DNA of 64,000 nt, taken from NCBI GenBank assembly GCA_022432975.1, contig CM039511.1, positions 24,667,153-24,731,152 on the forward strand, given 5' to 3'. Positions 46,809 through 60,629 of this stretch are shown piece after piece. The DNA is from Begonia masoniana. Taxonomy: Eukaryota; Streptophyta; Magnoliopsida; Cucurbitales; Begoniaceae. The translations under genes were made by a program, and so were the position numbers. The notes beneath the pieces are model-generated. The model was not told the DNA's origin. It searched no databases and saw only the letters and a list, made by a program, of their open reading frames with translations. Positions within the stretch are counted from its first letter, which is position 1, and each line of letters opens with the position of its first letter.

Positions 46809-47904
46809 GAGAGTAAACCCCCGGTGACGCCCATAGTATGTAAATAAAGAATAAAAATGGATGCATGATTTTATGAACCGTACACGCATGGCACGCATTT
46901 GCATTTACGAGGATTTACTGAGTCCCTTTAGCTCATAGGCTATTTCTATGGTGTAGGTGACTTTGACACAGGTAAGGATGACGTTCCTCCACCTGATGAA
47001 CGCACATGTTGATGGAGGATGCCCGTGGGAGCGTGCTGGCGTAGTCGGAGTGACTTTTGACCCGTGGGGGATGGCGTATAGGTATTTTGGGTTAGAGATG
47101 GGTAGAAATCGTATAGATAGTGTATTTTGATGGATTAGCTTAGAAATTTATGATTAAAATGATTTATGGATAATTTATGAACGAGAGTATATAGAAAGTC
47201 TAAGTGATAGTTTCTATTTTGAAATGTTACTGGAACTGCTTGGTGACTTAACTTTCACGGGGGATTTGTTCAGTTTTTAAACGGATCCACGCAGTTTGTT
47301 TTTATGAAATTCGACTACATTTTTAATACGTTTCAAGTAGTTTTTGGATGATTGATGAGATGGGGAAATGTATGAGGATAAATGAGTTGTTATGTTAAAT
47401 TGTAAATGAGTATTGATTGATGAAGGGGAATGGTGAAGGAAGAAGAATTGTGAAGTGTGTGTGTGCAGGGAGTTGAAGAAGTGAGGAAGAAAGAAAGAAG
47501 GCAGCTCTTTGGAATTCGGATTCTAGAGAGTTTGCCGATCGATCGCAAGGGAGGGCAATCGATCGGCCCTCGTGTTGGCCAACTCTCTCGTTTTTTTAGA
47601 GAGTTAGCCGATCGATCTTCTTTGAGGGCGATCGATCAGGCGATCGATTACCTGGCAAATAAATGCCACAACCAATCGATCGACTGAAATGGCCGATCGA
47701 TCGACTAGCTGATTTTCGGGCATTATGCCCATTTTGCCCTGATTGCCAACTCTGGTTTTTTTCCTTTATTGTTTTATTTATATATAATGTTTTCTTTAAA
47801 TGGTTTTGATGATGGTTTTAATTGATTTAGACTTGATTTAGAGGTTTAAAAAGAAAAATTTTATGGGGAGTTTAGGGGTACAGAATAAGGGTCGTCACAC
47901 TCTG

Positions 47905-48280
47905 CCGATCTGAAAAATTCACTGCCTTGATGTACGATGTAGTATCTTTCAACGTCCATCCCTCCTGTAGAAAACTCGATAATTTCATTAATCGCGTCTA
48001 GAGGGATGACCATCTCTTAAAAAATTACGTACGTCTTTGGCATCTCAAACCCCCAGTAGTATTCAAGTTTGCATAAAACAAGTGAACAATTCTGTCGCAG
48101 TTACCACCCTTCATTTCGTACACTCTGTACAAGGTGATTCTATCGAACATCTTCTGGATCTCCAACGACTCCCAACCTTTAAATTTGATGGTCTTCCCAT
48201 AAATTATCGATCAGCTCGACATACCCAGCTCAAATCGCTCTTGACACAATTGGTTTCAAAATTCATTCGATAAATACTCA
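47905..48280 (-). pseudogene. Plant transposon-protein pseudogene, 5' segment (piece 1 of 4)
   Basis: On the minus strand one frame reads KGWESLEIQKMFDRITLYRV and GNCDRIVHLFYANL, the N-terminal hallmark (a Trp-rich start followed by FYANL) of putative plant transposon proteins. It then shifts frame and has a TAA near 48015, after which MVIPLDAINEIIEFS and VERYYIVHQ continue toward the B insertion point at 47904. No good start codon is seen; a TGA precedes the readable frame. These breaks show it was probably already dead or became so besides the insertions. Confidence 0.75.
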
Positions 48281-48796
48281 TTTTCTGCTCGTGGCGCTTG
48301 TGATGGGGCAACCTTTTATTTGAAGACAATTTTGGAAGGGGGAAGGCCTTTTTTTGTGGAATTGTGCAAAAAAAATCTCTAAAAGGGCTCAGATTTTGGG
48401 AATTCGGGCGTTTTAGGGCTCGGTTTTCTCATATTTATGGCTAATATTGGTCGAAAATAATTAGGGAAGAGAGATCAACGCAAAATGGCTGGATTTTTGC
48501 TTGAAATGGTCGGATTTTAGGGTTGGGAAAATCGGGTGGGCGAGAGAGTTTCTGAAATTGGGGGGGGCGTGTATTTCTTATATACAATTGGGAATCGGTC
48601 CCCCGTTCTGAGCCCTAATTTTAAAACGGGGGCCATTTCTAGAAAATAGTTCCCCTATTTCAAGAACAATTGTAAAACGGGGGACCATCTCCTTAAAAAT
48701 GGCCCCCTATTTTATCCATTTTTGAGTCACGGGCAATAACCAAAAACGGTGGCCCGATTCTGAAAACAGACTCCCATTTTAAATGCACGTGCACCG
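48281..48796. other. Upstream region of the pseudogene, with CGGGGG repeats
   Basis: No reading frame is supported. Three diverged repeats around AAAACGGGGGCCATTT (48634, 48674 and 48745 region) and a run GGGGGG lie near a TATA-like CTTATATACAATTGG at about 48577. It may be the promoter side of the pseudogene. Confidence 0.4.
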
Positions 48797-49255
48797 TGTC
48801 ACGGTCCTACTTACAAGGGGCTTAACGAGACCGTGCGGCACCCAATATTGCACTTGTACTGGGTCAGCCAACGAACGTGCCAACGGCACCAAGTGCCCAC
48901 TTCGTTAGAGCGCTTGTGTCTAACGAGTAAGCAACTAGCGAGCGAGATTAATCAAAACGAGCATCATTGAGCATAGTGTGCATAAAGAGAGCGTATGTAA
49001 AAATCTTGTTCATTGATTGGCAGCAAATTACATCAGTTGGTAGGGGGGTCTACGTGCAGTCATGCCTCTCCCCCTAAAGAGCAATCTGGACCATCTCCAC
49101 TACGGCAGTAGTATACATGCTATAGTGGCGAGGAGTCACTCTTGCCAAAAATAGAAAGAAAAAGAGTACAATGGAAATACTAAAAAAGGAAATAAACTTA
49201 GCTAACAGCACGAGTGGCCATGGCAACATGCCTTGTACAAGCCCGGACCTTGACA
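48797..49255 (-). repeat. 3' LTR of H (459 bp)
   Basis: Borders TGTCACGGTCC and GGACCTTGACA form imperfect inverted ends. It holds none of the leader blocks of the Tekay LTRs. Confidence 0.8.
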
Positions 49256-49268
49256 TTCTCCCCTATTT
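49256..49268 (-). promoter_or_regulatory. Polypurine tract of H
   Basis: The minus strand reads AAATAGGGGAGAA immediately before the LTR. Confidence 0.8.
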
Positions 49269-49269
49269 G

Positions 49270-50470
49270 AACTGTTGACGTCCTCGTCAACTCTGCTTCT
49301 TCTTGAATTCCTCGATCATCTATGATTAGTTCTCCAAGTTTTTTTGCTTTCTCCCATGATACTTCATCGTCTCTTGGTCCTTTCTACCTGATGAGGTATT
49401 CCTGGTACTTTCGTCGGCTTGTTTTGACGCTTCAATCTGCCAGAACTTCTTCGACTTCTTCCTTCTTCTGGTTGCTGATGGAGATATGCAAAATCTTCTT
49501 TGACTTCTTTCTTCTTCTGGTTGTTGATGGAGATACTTGGTCTAGAGATGTCATTCCTTTCTTGGTTCTCGTCGGTTGGATGATAGGGCTTTAAGTTGTT
49601 GACATGGATGACAGGGTGAACTCTAAGCCATGCTGGAAGATTAACTCGGTAGGACATTCTCCTGACCTTCTCGATGACTTCAACGGGACCTTCATACTTT
49701 CTGAAGAGCCGCTTGTCTTTCTTATTCCTCAAGCGAAATTGTTCGGGTAACAACTTAACCAGTACTAAGTCACCGGCCTTAAACTCCATTGGCTGTGGTT
49801 TCTTAGCTACCCACCTCTTCATGTGCTTAGAAGTTCGCTCCAAATAAGCGCGATCTGTCTCTGTATTGTGCTTCAATCTTTTCTTGAATTGCATAGCAGA
49901 AATCATCTTCATGTTGAGAGCACTTGGTGGTTTAAGAATCGCCGGAACAACAGTTGAGTTGTTACTCATGATTACTAAACATTTCGTTGAGGGTATTGGG
50001 ATGGCTTTATGTTTTATCAAGAACTCCATCCCCAAAATAATATCAAAGTCATCCATCTGTGCTACGACGAAGTCAATGAGTCCCGTCCATGAGCCAAGTT
50101 TCAACTTGACTCTCCTTACAATCCCGAGCACTGGCACCACTTTCGCATTCACCGTTTTCATCCTACCGCCATTCTTTTCTAGCTTCAAACCCAGATGGAG
50201 AGCTTCTTTTTTTGTAATGAAGTTATGAGTAGCTCCCGAGTCAATCATTGTACTTTTAGTAGATCTGTTATTGATGAATGACTCCACATACATGAGACCT
50301 TTATCTGGGGTCTTCCTCAGCTCTTCCATCCAATGTTGTATAGCTGACAAGAAAGTCATAGTCCCAACTGCAGCAATCTCGGTAGACTCTTCTTCAATAG
50401 CTTCTTTAGTTGAATTGTCATCCTGAATTGCAACTTGTAAAGCAGTTAAGGCCGATCTATGTGGACACTC
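49270..50470 (-). pseudogene. gag end-protease fused to integrase C-terminus and chromodomain of H
   Basis: A 375-codon frame (start falls in the D LTR at 50491, so the true start is lost) begins just after the zinc knuckle (CPHRSALTALQ), has the protease motif STMIDSGATHNFITKKEA (about 50230-50260) and DIILGMEFL, then jumps to the integrase C-terminal domain: ERTSKHMKRWVAKKP, FKAGDLVLVKLLPEQFR, RVHPVIHVNNLKPY. RT, RNase H and the integrase core are absent, so a large in-frame internal deletion occurred near 49900. Toward 49330-49450 a chromodomain (KYQEYLI, DDEVSWEKA) is readable in another frame with TGA and TAG stops. Confidence 0.82.
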
Positions 50471-52262
50471 TGTCACACCCGACAACTTCAACCAGGTGAA
50501 GTGGTAATGTCATTCCGAATCGATTTTGGACATTAAACAACCAACCCTGAGTTATCGCTAATCGAATCTGTCTGTTTTGGGTTTTGGATTTCAAACTGCA
50601 CAGAGAACTATACTAAGGATTCGGAAGTGACTATAGCTATTAGATCCTAGGATGACTTGTGATTAGAACTAATAGGATTTTGTTTTAACTACTGCAATGT
50701 AAATGTTTTAGGTGAAGAGGTTTGAAGAGAAAGGAGCTCAAATTGCTAAGGAGACCAGGTAAGTGAATGTATAGGTTTCTCGGTCTTTAGGACCCTACAT
50801 CAAAGGATGCTAGGTAGAAACTCATACGATGATTAGTAGTTCCTTATGTTACTGACTAGCATTTATGTTGATGATTAGTTCAATGGTAAGGTTTCATGTT
50901 GGATAGTGCTCTGTTCTGTAGCTTGATGATTTAAAAATTTCCATGTACATGCATCATGACTATTTTATGCATATGAAAATGTTTTTGAGAGCATGGTTTT
51001 CTCATGAATAAAGTAAGATAATGAAGTAAATCTTATGCAACGTGAATTAAGTGAGGGTTGGGGGCGGTTTGACGTATGTCACTGTTCAAAAGGAAGGACC
51101 ATGATTACGACCCGCAAGGGATTATGTACACTCTCACTGTCAACCCCCTTTACCGGCACAAATCCTCACTTAATCCACACAACATGAACGAGGAATATGA
51201 TGATGAATTACGAATGATGAATTGAATGATGAATGATGAATATGAATGATGAATATGAATGATGAATATGAATGATGAATATGAATGATGAATATGAATG
51301 ATGAATATGAATGATGAATATGAATGATGAATATGAATGATGAATATGAATGATGAATATGAATGATGAATATGAATGATGAATATGAATGATGAATATG
51401 AATGATGAATATGAATGATGAATATGAATGATGAATATGAATGATGAATATGAATGATGAATATGAATGATGAATATGAATGATGAATATGAATGATGAA
51501 TATGAATGATGAATATGAATGATGAATATGAATGATGAATATGAATGATGAATATGAATGATGAATATGAATGATGAATATGAATGATGAATATGAATGA
51601 TGAATATGAATGATGAATATGAATGATGAATATGAATGATGAATATGAATGATGAATATGAATGATGAATATGAATGATGAATATGAATGATGAATATGA
51701 ATGATGAATATGAATGATGAATATGAATGAGATGAATATGAATGATGATATGATTGATGAATATGAATGATGACTAAGAATGGAGATTTTGTGTAATTCG
51801 AATAAGAAAGATTCATGAGCATTTGTTTCTCAACGAGCAATCATGCATACTTTTAGTATTGGCATTCCTTACTAAGCATTAGGCTTATAGTTTAAACCTT
51901 ATGATGTCAGGTGACGAGATTTAGGTGGGATCCCAAAGTTTATGAAGATGTCTGAGCTTGGTTGCTGGAAGGTGATCAGGGTGCAATTTCTGTGGCTGGA
52001 TGGCAAATGAGACCCCTGGTTAATGTTTTCTTATGGTTTTAGTTATGATAATGAATATAATAGATTAAGTAGGACGAGTCTATTTCTTTCTAACATTGAG
52101 TCCTCTGTTGAAGTTGTCTGTTGATCACTGAGTCTGGAAATAATTTTAAGGATAGTTGGATGGTTGTTTGCTTAAGTCTTCCGCTATATGAATTCTGGAT
52201 GAGTTACTGATTTTCATTAGTATGAATGTTATGCCATTGAAGGTTGAAGTCAGTGAAGGATG
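50471..52262 (+). repeat. 5' LTR of D (rearranged)
   Basis: The first 25 bases match the 3' LTR start, then about 410 bases present at 59536-59945 are missing; the junction shares a TGA/GA overlap. From GTGGTAATGTCATTCC onward it follows the 3' LTR to the 13-bp array. The second leader block is 50712-50758 (47 nt, with stop codons in frame) and the third starts at 51911 after GATGTCAG. Past the array the two LTRs no longer match. Confidence 0.85.
51190..51775. repeat. 13-bp tandem array (GATGAATATGAAT) in D 5' LTR
   Basis: About 42 units, nearly all identical from 51234 to 51730, with degenerate units at both ends. It lies between the second and third leader blocks. Confidence 0.95.
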
Positions 52263-54010
52263 TGTCTATCAGAAGATGTAAGTATAGTTTTGTCGTCTAG
52301 CGACCGGTAGATGTAGAGTGTTTAAGCTATCGGAAGATGTAAGTATAGTTTTGTCGTCTAGCGACCGGTAGATGTAGAGTGTTTAAGCTATCGGAAGATG
52401 TAAGTATAGTTTTGTCGTCTAGCGACCGGTAGATGTAGAGTGTTTAAGCTATCGGAAGATGTAAGTATAGTTTTGTCGTCTAGCGACCGGTAGATGTAGA
52501 GTGTTTAAGCTATCGGAAGATGTAAGTATAGTTTTGTCGTCTAGCGACCGGTAGATGTAGAGTGTTTAAGCTATCGGAAGATGTAAGTATAGTTTTGTCG
52601 TCTAGCGACCGGTAGATGTAGAGTGTTTAAGCTATCGGAAGATGTAAGTATAGTTTTGTCGTCTAGCGACCGGTAGATGTAGAGTGTTTAAGCTATCGGA
52701 AGATGTAAGTATAGTTTTGTCGTCTAGCGACCGGTAGATGTAGAGTGTTTAAGCTATCGGAAGATGTAAGTATAGTTTTGTCGTCTAGCGACCGGTAGAT
52801 GAAGTGCATTTAAGTTACCGGATGATGTAAGTGATATTTCATTGTCCAGTGACCGGTAGATGTAGAGTGTTTAAGCTATCGGAAGATGTAAGTATAGTTT
52901 TGTCGTCTAGCGACCGGTAGATGTAGAGTGTTTAAGCTATCGGAAGATGTAAGTATAGTTTTGTCGTCTAGCGACCGGTAGATGTAGAGTGTTTAAGCTA
53001 TCGGAAGATGTAAGTATAGTTTTGTCGTCTAGCGACCGGTAGATGTAGAGTGTTTAAGCTATCGGAAGATGTAAGTATAGTTTTGTCGTCTAGCGACCGG
53101 TAGATGTAGAGTGTTTAAGCTATCGGAAGATGTAAGTATAGTTTTGTCGTCTAGCGACCGGTAGATGTAGAGTGTTTAAGCTATCGGAAGATGTAAGTAT
53201 AGTTTTGTCGTCTAGCGACCGGTAGATGTAGAGTGTTTAAGCTATCGGAAGATGTAAGTATAGTTTTGTCGTCTAGCGACCGGTAGATGTAGAGTGTTTA
53301 AGCTATCGGAAGATGTAAGTATAGTTTTGTCGTCTAGCGACCGGTAGATGTAGAGTGTTTAAGCTATCGGAAGATGTAAGTATAGTTTTGTCGTCTAGCG
53401 ACCGGTAGATGTAGAGTGTTTAAGCTATCGGAAGATGTAAGTATAGTTTTGTCGTCTAGCGACCGGTAGATGTAGAGTGTTTAAGCTATCGGAAGATGTA
53501 AGTATAGTTTTGTCGTCTAGCGACCGGTAGATGTAGAGTGTTTAAGCTATCGGAAGATGTAAGTATAGTTTTGTCGTCTAGCGACCGGTAGATGTAGAGT
53601 GTTTAAGCTATCGGAAGATGTAAGTATAGTTTTGTCGTCTAGCGACCGGTAGATGTAGAGTGTTTAAGCTATCGGAAGATGTAAGTATAGTTTTGTCGTC
53701 TAGCGACCGGTAGATGTAGAGTGTTTAAGCTATCGGAAGATGTAAGTATAGTTTTGTCGTCTAGCGACCGGTAGATGTAGAGTGTTTAAGCTATCGGAAG
53801 ATGTAAGTATAGTTTTGTCGTCTAGCGACCGGTAGATGTAGAGTGTTTAAGCTATCGGAAGATGTAAGTATAGTTTTGTCGTCTAGCGACCGGTAGATGT
53901 AGAGTGTTTAAGCTATCGGAAGATGTAAGTATAGTTTTGTCGTCTAGCGACCGGTAGATGTAGAGTGTTTAAGCTATCGGAAGATGTAAGTATAGTTTTG
54001 TCGTCTAGCG
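52263..54010. repeat. 61-bp tandem array in D
   Basis: About 28-29 units (GTGTTTAAGCTATCGGAAGA, then TGTAAGTATAGTTTTGTCGT and CTAGCGACCGGTAGATGTAG) are identical except one diverged unit at about 52798-52860. The unit repeats no known gene motif. There are no unique spacers. Confidence 0.95.
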
Positions 54011-54054
54011 ATGCCTAGTGAATCGCGCATGACATCTTGAGCTAAGTTATGTTT

Positions 54055-55884
<1,830 letters not shown>

Positions 55885-55887
55885 CCA

Positions 55888-57720
55888 TTGGCCCCTCTAT
55901 GCTTCAACTGCCAGAAGAACTACCATGGCGAATGCAAGTTGCATTCTGGCCGATGCTACAGGTGTGATAAAGTTGGACACATAGTCAGAGACTGCCCCAT
56001 GCCACCTGACCCAAACCGAGCAAGAGTAATGCCCCGAGTCTTTGCTATGATGGAAGATGAAGATACCATGCAGCATACGGTCATAACAGGTACAATTATG
56101 ATCTGTGGTATTTCTACTTATACACTTATAGACACGGGTGCCACACACTCATTTATTGCAACCTTATTTACGTGTAAGCATAAGTTGGAATACTCACCAG
56201 CTGATAGGCCATACAGTGTGATGTTACCATCAGGAAAGTCCTTGTATTCCGAGCAGATATTGAAAGGCGATATTGTGTCCTTAGGAAATAAGAAGTTATA
56301 TGTAGAAATGATTATAGTTGACATGAAGGGATATGAAGTTATATTAGAAATGGATTGGTTATCCAGACATTATGCCACGATAAGTTTTAGGTCTGGGTTA
56401 GTCGAGTTTCGACCCCCTAATGGAGATCGGTATACCTTCCAAGCTATACCAAAAATAAGTAAGATACCAATTATCTCCTCGCTAGAGACTCAACGGATAT
56501 TGAATGATGGCTGTGAAAGTTACCTAGCTAGTATAATGGATACTCGGGTGAGGAATAAGATAGAGTTACAAGATATCCCTATAGTCCGAGATTTCCCTGA
56601 AGCATTTTTGGATGACTTGCCAGGATTACCACCCGATAGAGAAATAGAGTTTGTAATTGATACATATCCCAAGGCATTACCAGTATCTAAGAATCCTTAT
56701 CGCATGGCACCTGTTGAACTAAAGGAGTTAAAAGGTCCAACTACAGGAATTAGTAGACAAGGGATTATACGCTCTAGTAGTTCTCCCTGGGGTGCACCTG
56801 TGTTATTCGTTAAGAAGAAAGATGGTTCCCTAAGGATGTGCATTGATTACCGAGAACTGAACAAGTTGACAATTAAGAATAAATACCCCTTGCCCCGAAT
56901 TGACGACTTGTTTGACCAATTGCAAGGAGCTAAGGTGTTTTCAAAGATTGACTTGCGTTCGGGGTACTACCAACTGAAGGTTAAGAAGGAGGATGTACCT
57001 AAGACAGCTTTTAGGACCCGTTATGGACATTATGAATTTCTTGTGATGTCGTTTGGGTTAACCAATGCACCTGCAGCTTTTATGGATTTGATGAATCGAG
57101 TGTTTCGTGATTACTTGGACAAGTTTGTGATTGTATTCATAGATGATATTCTCATATACTCACAGACTGAAACTGACCACGAAGAACACCTAAGAATGGT
57201 TTTGACAACCCTGAAACAGCAACAACTTTATGCCAAGTTGTCCAAGTGTGAATTCTGGTTGGATAAGGTTAACTTTTTAGGCCATGTCATTTCTGCTGAG
57301 GGTATATCAGTAGATCCAACCAAGATTCAGGCTGTTAAGGATTGGCCACAGCCGAGGAATGTCAGTGAAGTCCGTAGTTTTCTTGGTTTGGCAGGCTATT
57401 ATAGGAAATTTATTAAAGGATTTTCTATGATAGCTAAGCCTTTAACTAATTTGACAAAGAAGGACACCAAATATTCTTGGACTGAAGCCTGTGAAGATGG
57501 CTTCCAAACACTTAAGCTGAAGTTGACGACAGCCCCGCTTTTGACTCTCCCAACTGAAGGAGGAAGGTTTAGTGTTTATTGTGATGCATCCAAAGTTGGA
57601 TTGGGGTGTGTCTTGATGCAAGACGGCAAGGTCGTGGCTTATGCTTCCAGGCAGTTAAAGAATTATGAACAGAACTACCCCACTCACGATTTGGAATTAG
57701 CCGCAGTTGTTTTGCATTAA
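55888..57720 (+). pseudogene. zinc knuckle, protease, RT and RNase H start of D
   Basis: It begins [16 protein letters not shown] with the CCHC knuckle [14 protein letters not shown] (about 55957-56000), then protease [15 protein letters not shown] (about 56128-56170). RT is complete: [56 protein letters not shown] and [10 protein letters not shown] (about 57134-57165). RNase H begins [12 protein letters not shown]. The frame ends at TAA 57718-57720 because one base is missing after LELAAVV. The RT fingers have PTTGISRQG where others have a Gln/Glu-rich helix, a local frame disturbance. Confidence 0.9.
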
Positions 57721-59468
57721 AGATTTGGAGACATTATCTGTATGGACAACAGTGTGAAGTATTTTCTGACCATAAAAGCCTGAAGTACCTCTTTACTCAA
57801 AAGGAATTAAACATGAGACAGAGACGTTGGTTAGAATTTGTTAAAGATTATGACTTCGAAATTAAGTATCATCCAGGCAAGGCTAATGCTGTAGCCGATG
57901 CTTTAAGCAGAATGTCAACGACTATGCAACCCGCGACATCAACCATGTCTATACCTTTGAGGAAGGAGGTCCAGAAGTTCGAATTGGAAATAGTTCCCGA
58001 GCTGTCAGCTTTACTGGCTGATTTATCTATCCGACCAACTATTTTGGACAGGATCAAAGAGGCACAACAAAAGGATTCGAAGGAGAATAGTAGCATGACG
58101 AGTAAGTTAAAGGACGCCTCCTCGGAGTTCAGTCTCTCTAATGATGGTATTTTGAAATTTAAGAACCGATGGTACATTCCAAATGTTAAGGAGTTGCGTG
58201 AGTTGATCTTGGCTGAAGCTCATTCTTCTTCCTTTTCTGTGCATCCTGGTAGCACCAAGATGTATCGGGATTTAAGGTTACATTATTGGTGGCCAAATAT
58301 GAAGAGGGATGTTGCTAAGTATGTGGAGTCATGTTTGGTATGCCAACAGGTTAAAGCAGAACACCAACGCCCAGGAGGTACTCTTCAACCCCTACCAATC
58401 CCTGAATGGAAGTGGGAAAACATTGCCATGGATTTTGTTGTAGGTTTGCCAAAGACAACTAAAGGACATGATAGTATTTGGGTCGTGGTTGATAGAATGA
58501 CAAAATCGGCACACTTTATACCTGTAAGAATGACTTTCACAATGGACCAGCTTGCTGATCTGTATGTCCAAGAAATCATCAGATTGCATGGAATTCCTTT
58601 ATCTATTGTATCCGATCGTGATCCTAGATTCACCTCAAGATTTTGGCAAAGTTTGCAAGGCACATTAGGATCAAAGTTATCTTTCAGCACTGCCTTCCAC
58701 CCACAAACCGATGGACAATCTGAACGGACAATTCAAATACTTGAGGATATGTTGAGGGCATGTGTGCTTGAGTTCCAGACATCGTGGAGTCGATACCTGC
58801 CCTTGGTTGAATTCTCTTACAACAATAGTTACCAGTCCACCATAGGTATGGCACCTTATGAAGCACTTTATGGCAGAAAGTGCAGGTCACCTTTGTACTG
58901 GGATGAGGTCGGTGAAGCAAAACTACTAGGTCCCGAGATCTTGCAACAGATGTCAGACAAGATTGCCACTATTAGGAAAAGAATGATAACAGCACAGAGC
59001 CGACAGAAGAGTTATGCAGACCAAAGGAGAAGAGACCTTGAGTTTTCTGTTGATGATGAAGTTTTCCTGAGGATTTCACCATTTAAAGGAGTCTTAAGAT
59101 TTGGTAAGAAAGGAAAGCTAAGCCCACGATTTATTGGACCATTCCCTGTCTTAGAAAGGGTTGGCTGTACAGCTTATAGGTTGCAATTGCCTCCATCATT
59201 GGAAAGGGTTCACAATGTCTTTCACGTGTCAATGTTAAGGAAATGCATACGAGATCCGACGCAAGTTATTCAGCCAACAGATATTGAGTTGGAACCGACA
59301 CTGGTGTATGAAGAAAAGCCGGTGCAGATATTGGAATCTGCAGTTAAGACTCTGAGGAATAAAGAGATTCCACTGGTGAAAGTTTTATGGATGAATCATG
59401 GTATCGAGGAAGCCACATGGGAAAGACAGCAGGACATGATGGACAAATATCCAGAACTCTTCACTTGA
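57721..59468 (+). CDS. RNase H end, integrase and tail of D
   Basis: After the one-base shift the frame runs open through [20 protein letters not shown], the integrase zinc finger ([29 protein letters not shown]), the core ([54 protein letters not shown]) and the C-terminal domain to [16 protein letters not shown] and YPELFT, stop TGA 59466-59468. A start at 57813 (MRQRRW) is only the first ATG of the open frame and is inside RNase H. Confidence 0.88.
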
Positions 59469-59493
59469 TCAATTTTCGGGGACGAAAATTTTG

Positions 59494-59509
59494 TTTAAGG
59501 AGGGGTGGA
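59494..59509 (+). promoter_or_regulatory. Polypurine tract of D
   Basis: GTTTAAGGAGGGGTGGA precedes the 3' LTR start TGTAACACCC at 59510. Confidence 0.88.
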
Positions 59510-60629
59510 TGTAACACCCGACAACTTCAACCAGGTGACTTCCTAACTGTATTAACGGTCATGAATATTCAATCTTCACGGTTTAGAGTTTTGTGCCAAG
59601 CTTAATTAATTACATGTGGATTTAAACTAGGTTGAGTGGCAAAGTTGTAATAATGGAGGATTGAGACCTGTATTTAAAGAAAATGGAAAGGATTCAAACC
59701 TCATTTAAACCACTGTAGCGCCATCTCTTACTCTCGGCGATTTCCCTCCCGAGCTCTCGCTCTCTGTCAGCTGGAAATCCCTCCTTCGACGATCGGTTTC
59801 CTTGCTGCTTCTCGGCTACTTTGTGCTCGAGGTACGAGTTTGGCAATGTAGCTATCTTTTAGTCGTTAAGCTCTGTTTTCAGCTATGTGTTGAGGTTCTG
59901 GATTCTTCAATGGCCGAGTATTAGTAAGGATATTTAAAATCTGAAAGTGGTAATGTCATTCCGAATCGATTTTGGACATTAAACAACCAACCCTGAGTTA
60001 TCGCTAATCGAATCTGTCTGTTTTGGGTTTTGGATTTCAAACTGCACAGAGAACTATACTAAGGATTCGGGAGTGACTTTAGCTATTAGATCCTAGGATG
60101 ACTTGTGATTAGAACTAATAGGATTTTGTTTTAACTACTGCAATGTAAATGTTTTAGGTGAAGAAGTTTGAAGAGAAAGGAGCTCAAATTGCTAAGGAGA
60201 CCAGGTAAGTGAATGTATAGGTTTCTCGTCTTTAGGACCCTACATCAAAGGATGCTAGGTAGAAACTCATACGATGATTAGTAGTTCTTATGTTACTGAA
60301 CTAGCTATTATGTTGATGATTAGTTCAATGGTAAGGTTTCATGTTGGATAGTGCTCTGTTCTGTAGCTTGATGTTTAAGAATTCCATGTACATGCATCAT
60401 GACTATTTTATGCATATGAAAATATTTAAGAGCATGGTTTTCTCATGAATAAAGTGAAGATAATGAAGTAAATCTTATGCAACGTGAATTAAGTGGAGGG
60501 TTGGGGCGGTTTGACGTATGTCACTGTCCAAAAGGAAGGACCATGATTACGACCCGCAAGGGATTATGTACACTCTCACTGTCAACCCCCTTTACCGGCA
60601 CAAATCCTCTCTTAATCCACACAACATGA

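Larger units (their letters stand above)
35623..46813 (+). mobile_element. C: full-length Tekay-type retrotransposon inside B 3' LTR (TSD gagag)
   Basis: The element proper is 35628-46808, flanked by gagag at 35623-35627 and 46809-46813. 5' LTR 35628-39485, PBS 39490-39501, gag-pol 39649-44212, PPT 44212-44227, 3' LTR 44228-46808. The two LTRs are very similar except for a tandem expansion in the 5' copy. Order of events: B first, C later. Confidence 0.95.
34373..47899 (+). repeat. 3' LTR of B, split by element C
   Basis: Left part 34373-35627, right part 46814-47899 (after the gagag duplicate). Leader blocks: first block end 34805, second block 35176-35220 (45 nt), third block start 46957. 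A (CT)9 run extends the first block relative to the 5' LTR. The hairpin and palindrome zone lies at 47500-47705. The LTR ends GGTCGTCACA. Confidence 0.92.
22891..47904 (+). mobile_element. B: full-length, decayed Tekay-type retrotransposon (TSD ctctg)
   Basis: The element proper is 22896-47899, flanked by ctctg at 22891-22895 and 47900-47904. 5' LTR 22896-25277, PBS 25282-25293, gag 25439 on, pol to 34332, PPT 34357-34372, 3' LTR 34373-47899. Solo LTR F (27726-32085) splits pol and element C (35628-46808) splits the 3' LTR. Without these, both LTRs are about 2.35 kb but differ at many positions, and coding is full of stops, so B is older than E, C and F. Confidence 0.95.
48797..50470 (-). mobile_element. 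H: 3' part of a Galadriel-like chromovirus, internally deleted, interrupted by D
   Basis: On the minus strand a 459-bp LTR (48797-49255, TGTCACGGTCC to GGACCTTGACA on the plus strand) follows a PPT and a short coding region. The rest of the element lies beyond element D, outside the window. Its short LTR, its protease type and its classical chromodomain set it apart from the Tekay group. Target duplication cannot be checked. Confidence 0.82.

Noticed and set aside
52263..54010. CRISPR-like look of the 61-bp array
   Set aside because: Units are contiguous and identical with no unique spacers, no cas genes, and the context is a plant retrotransposon.
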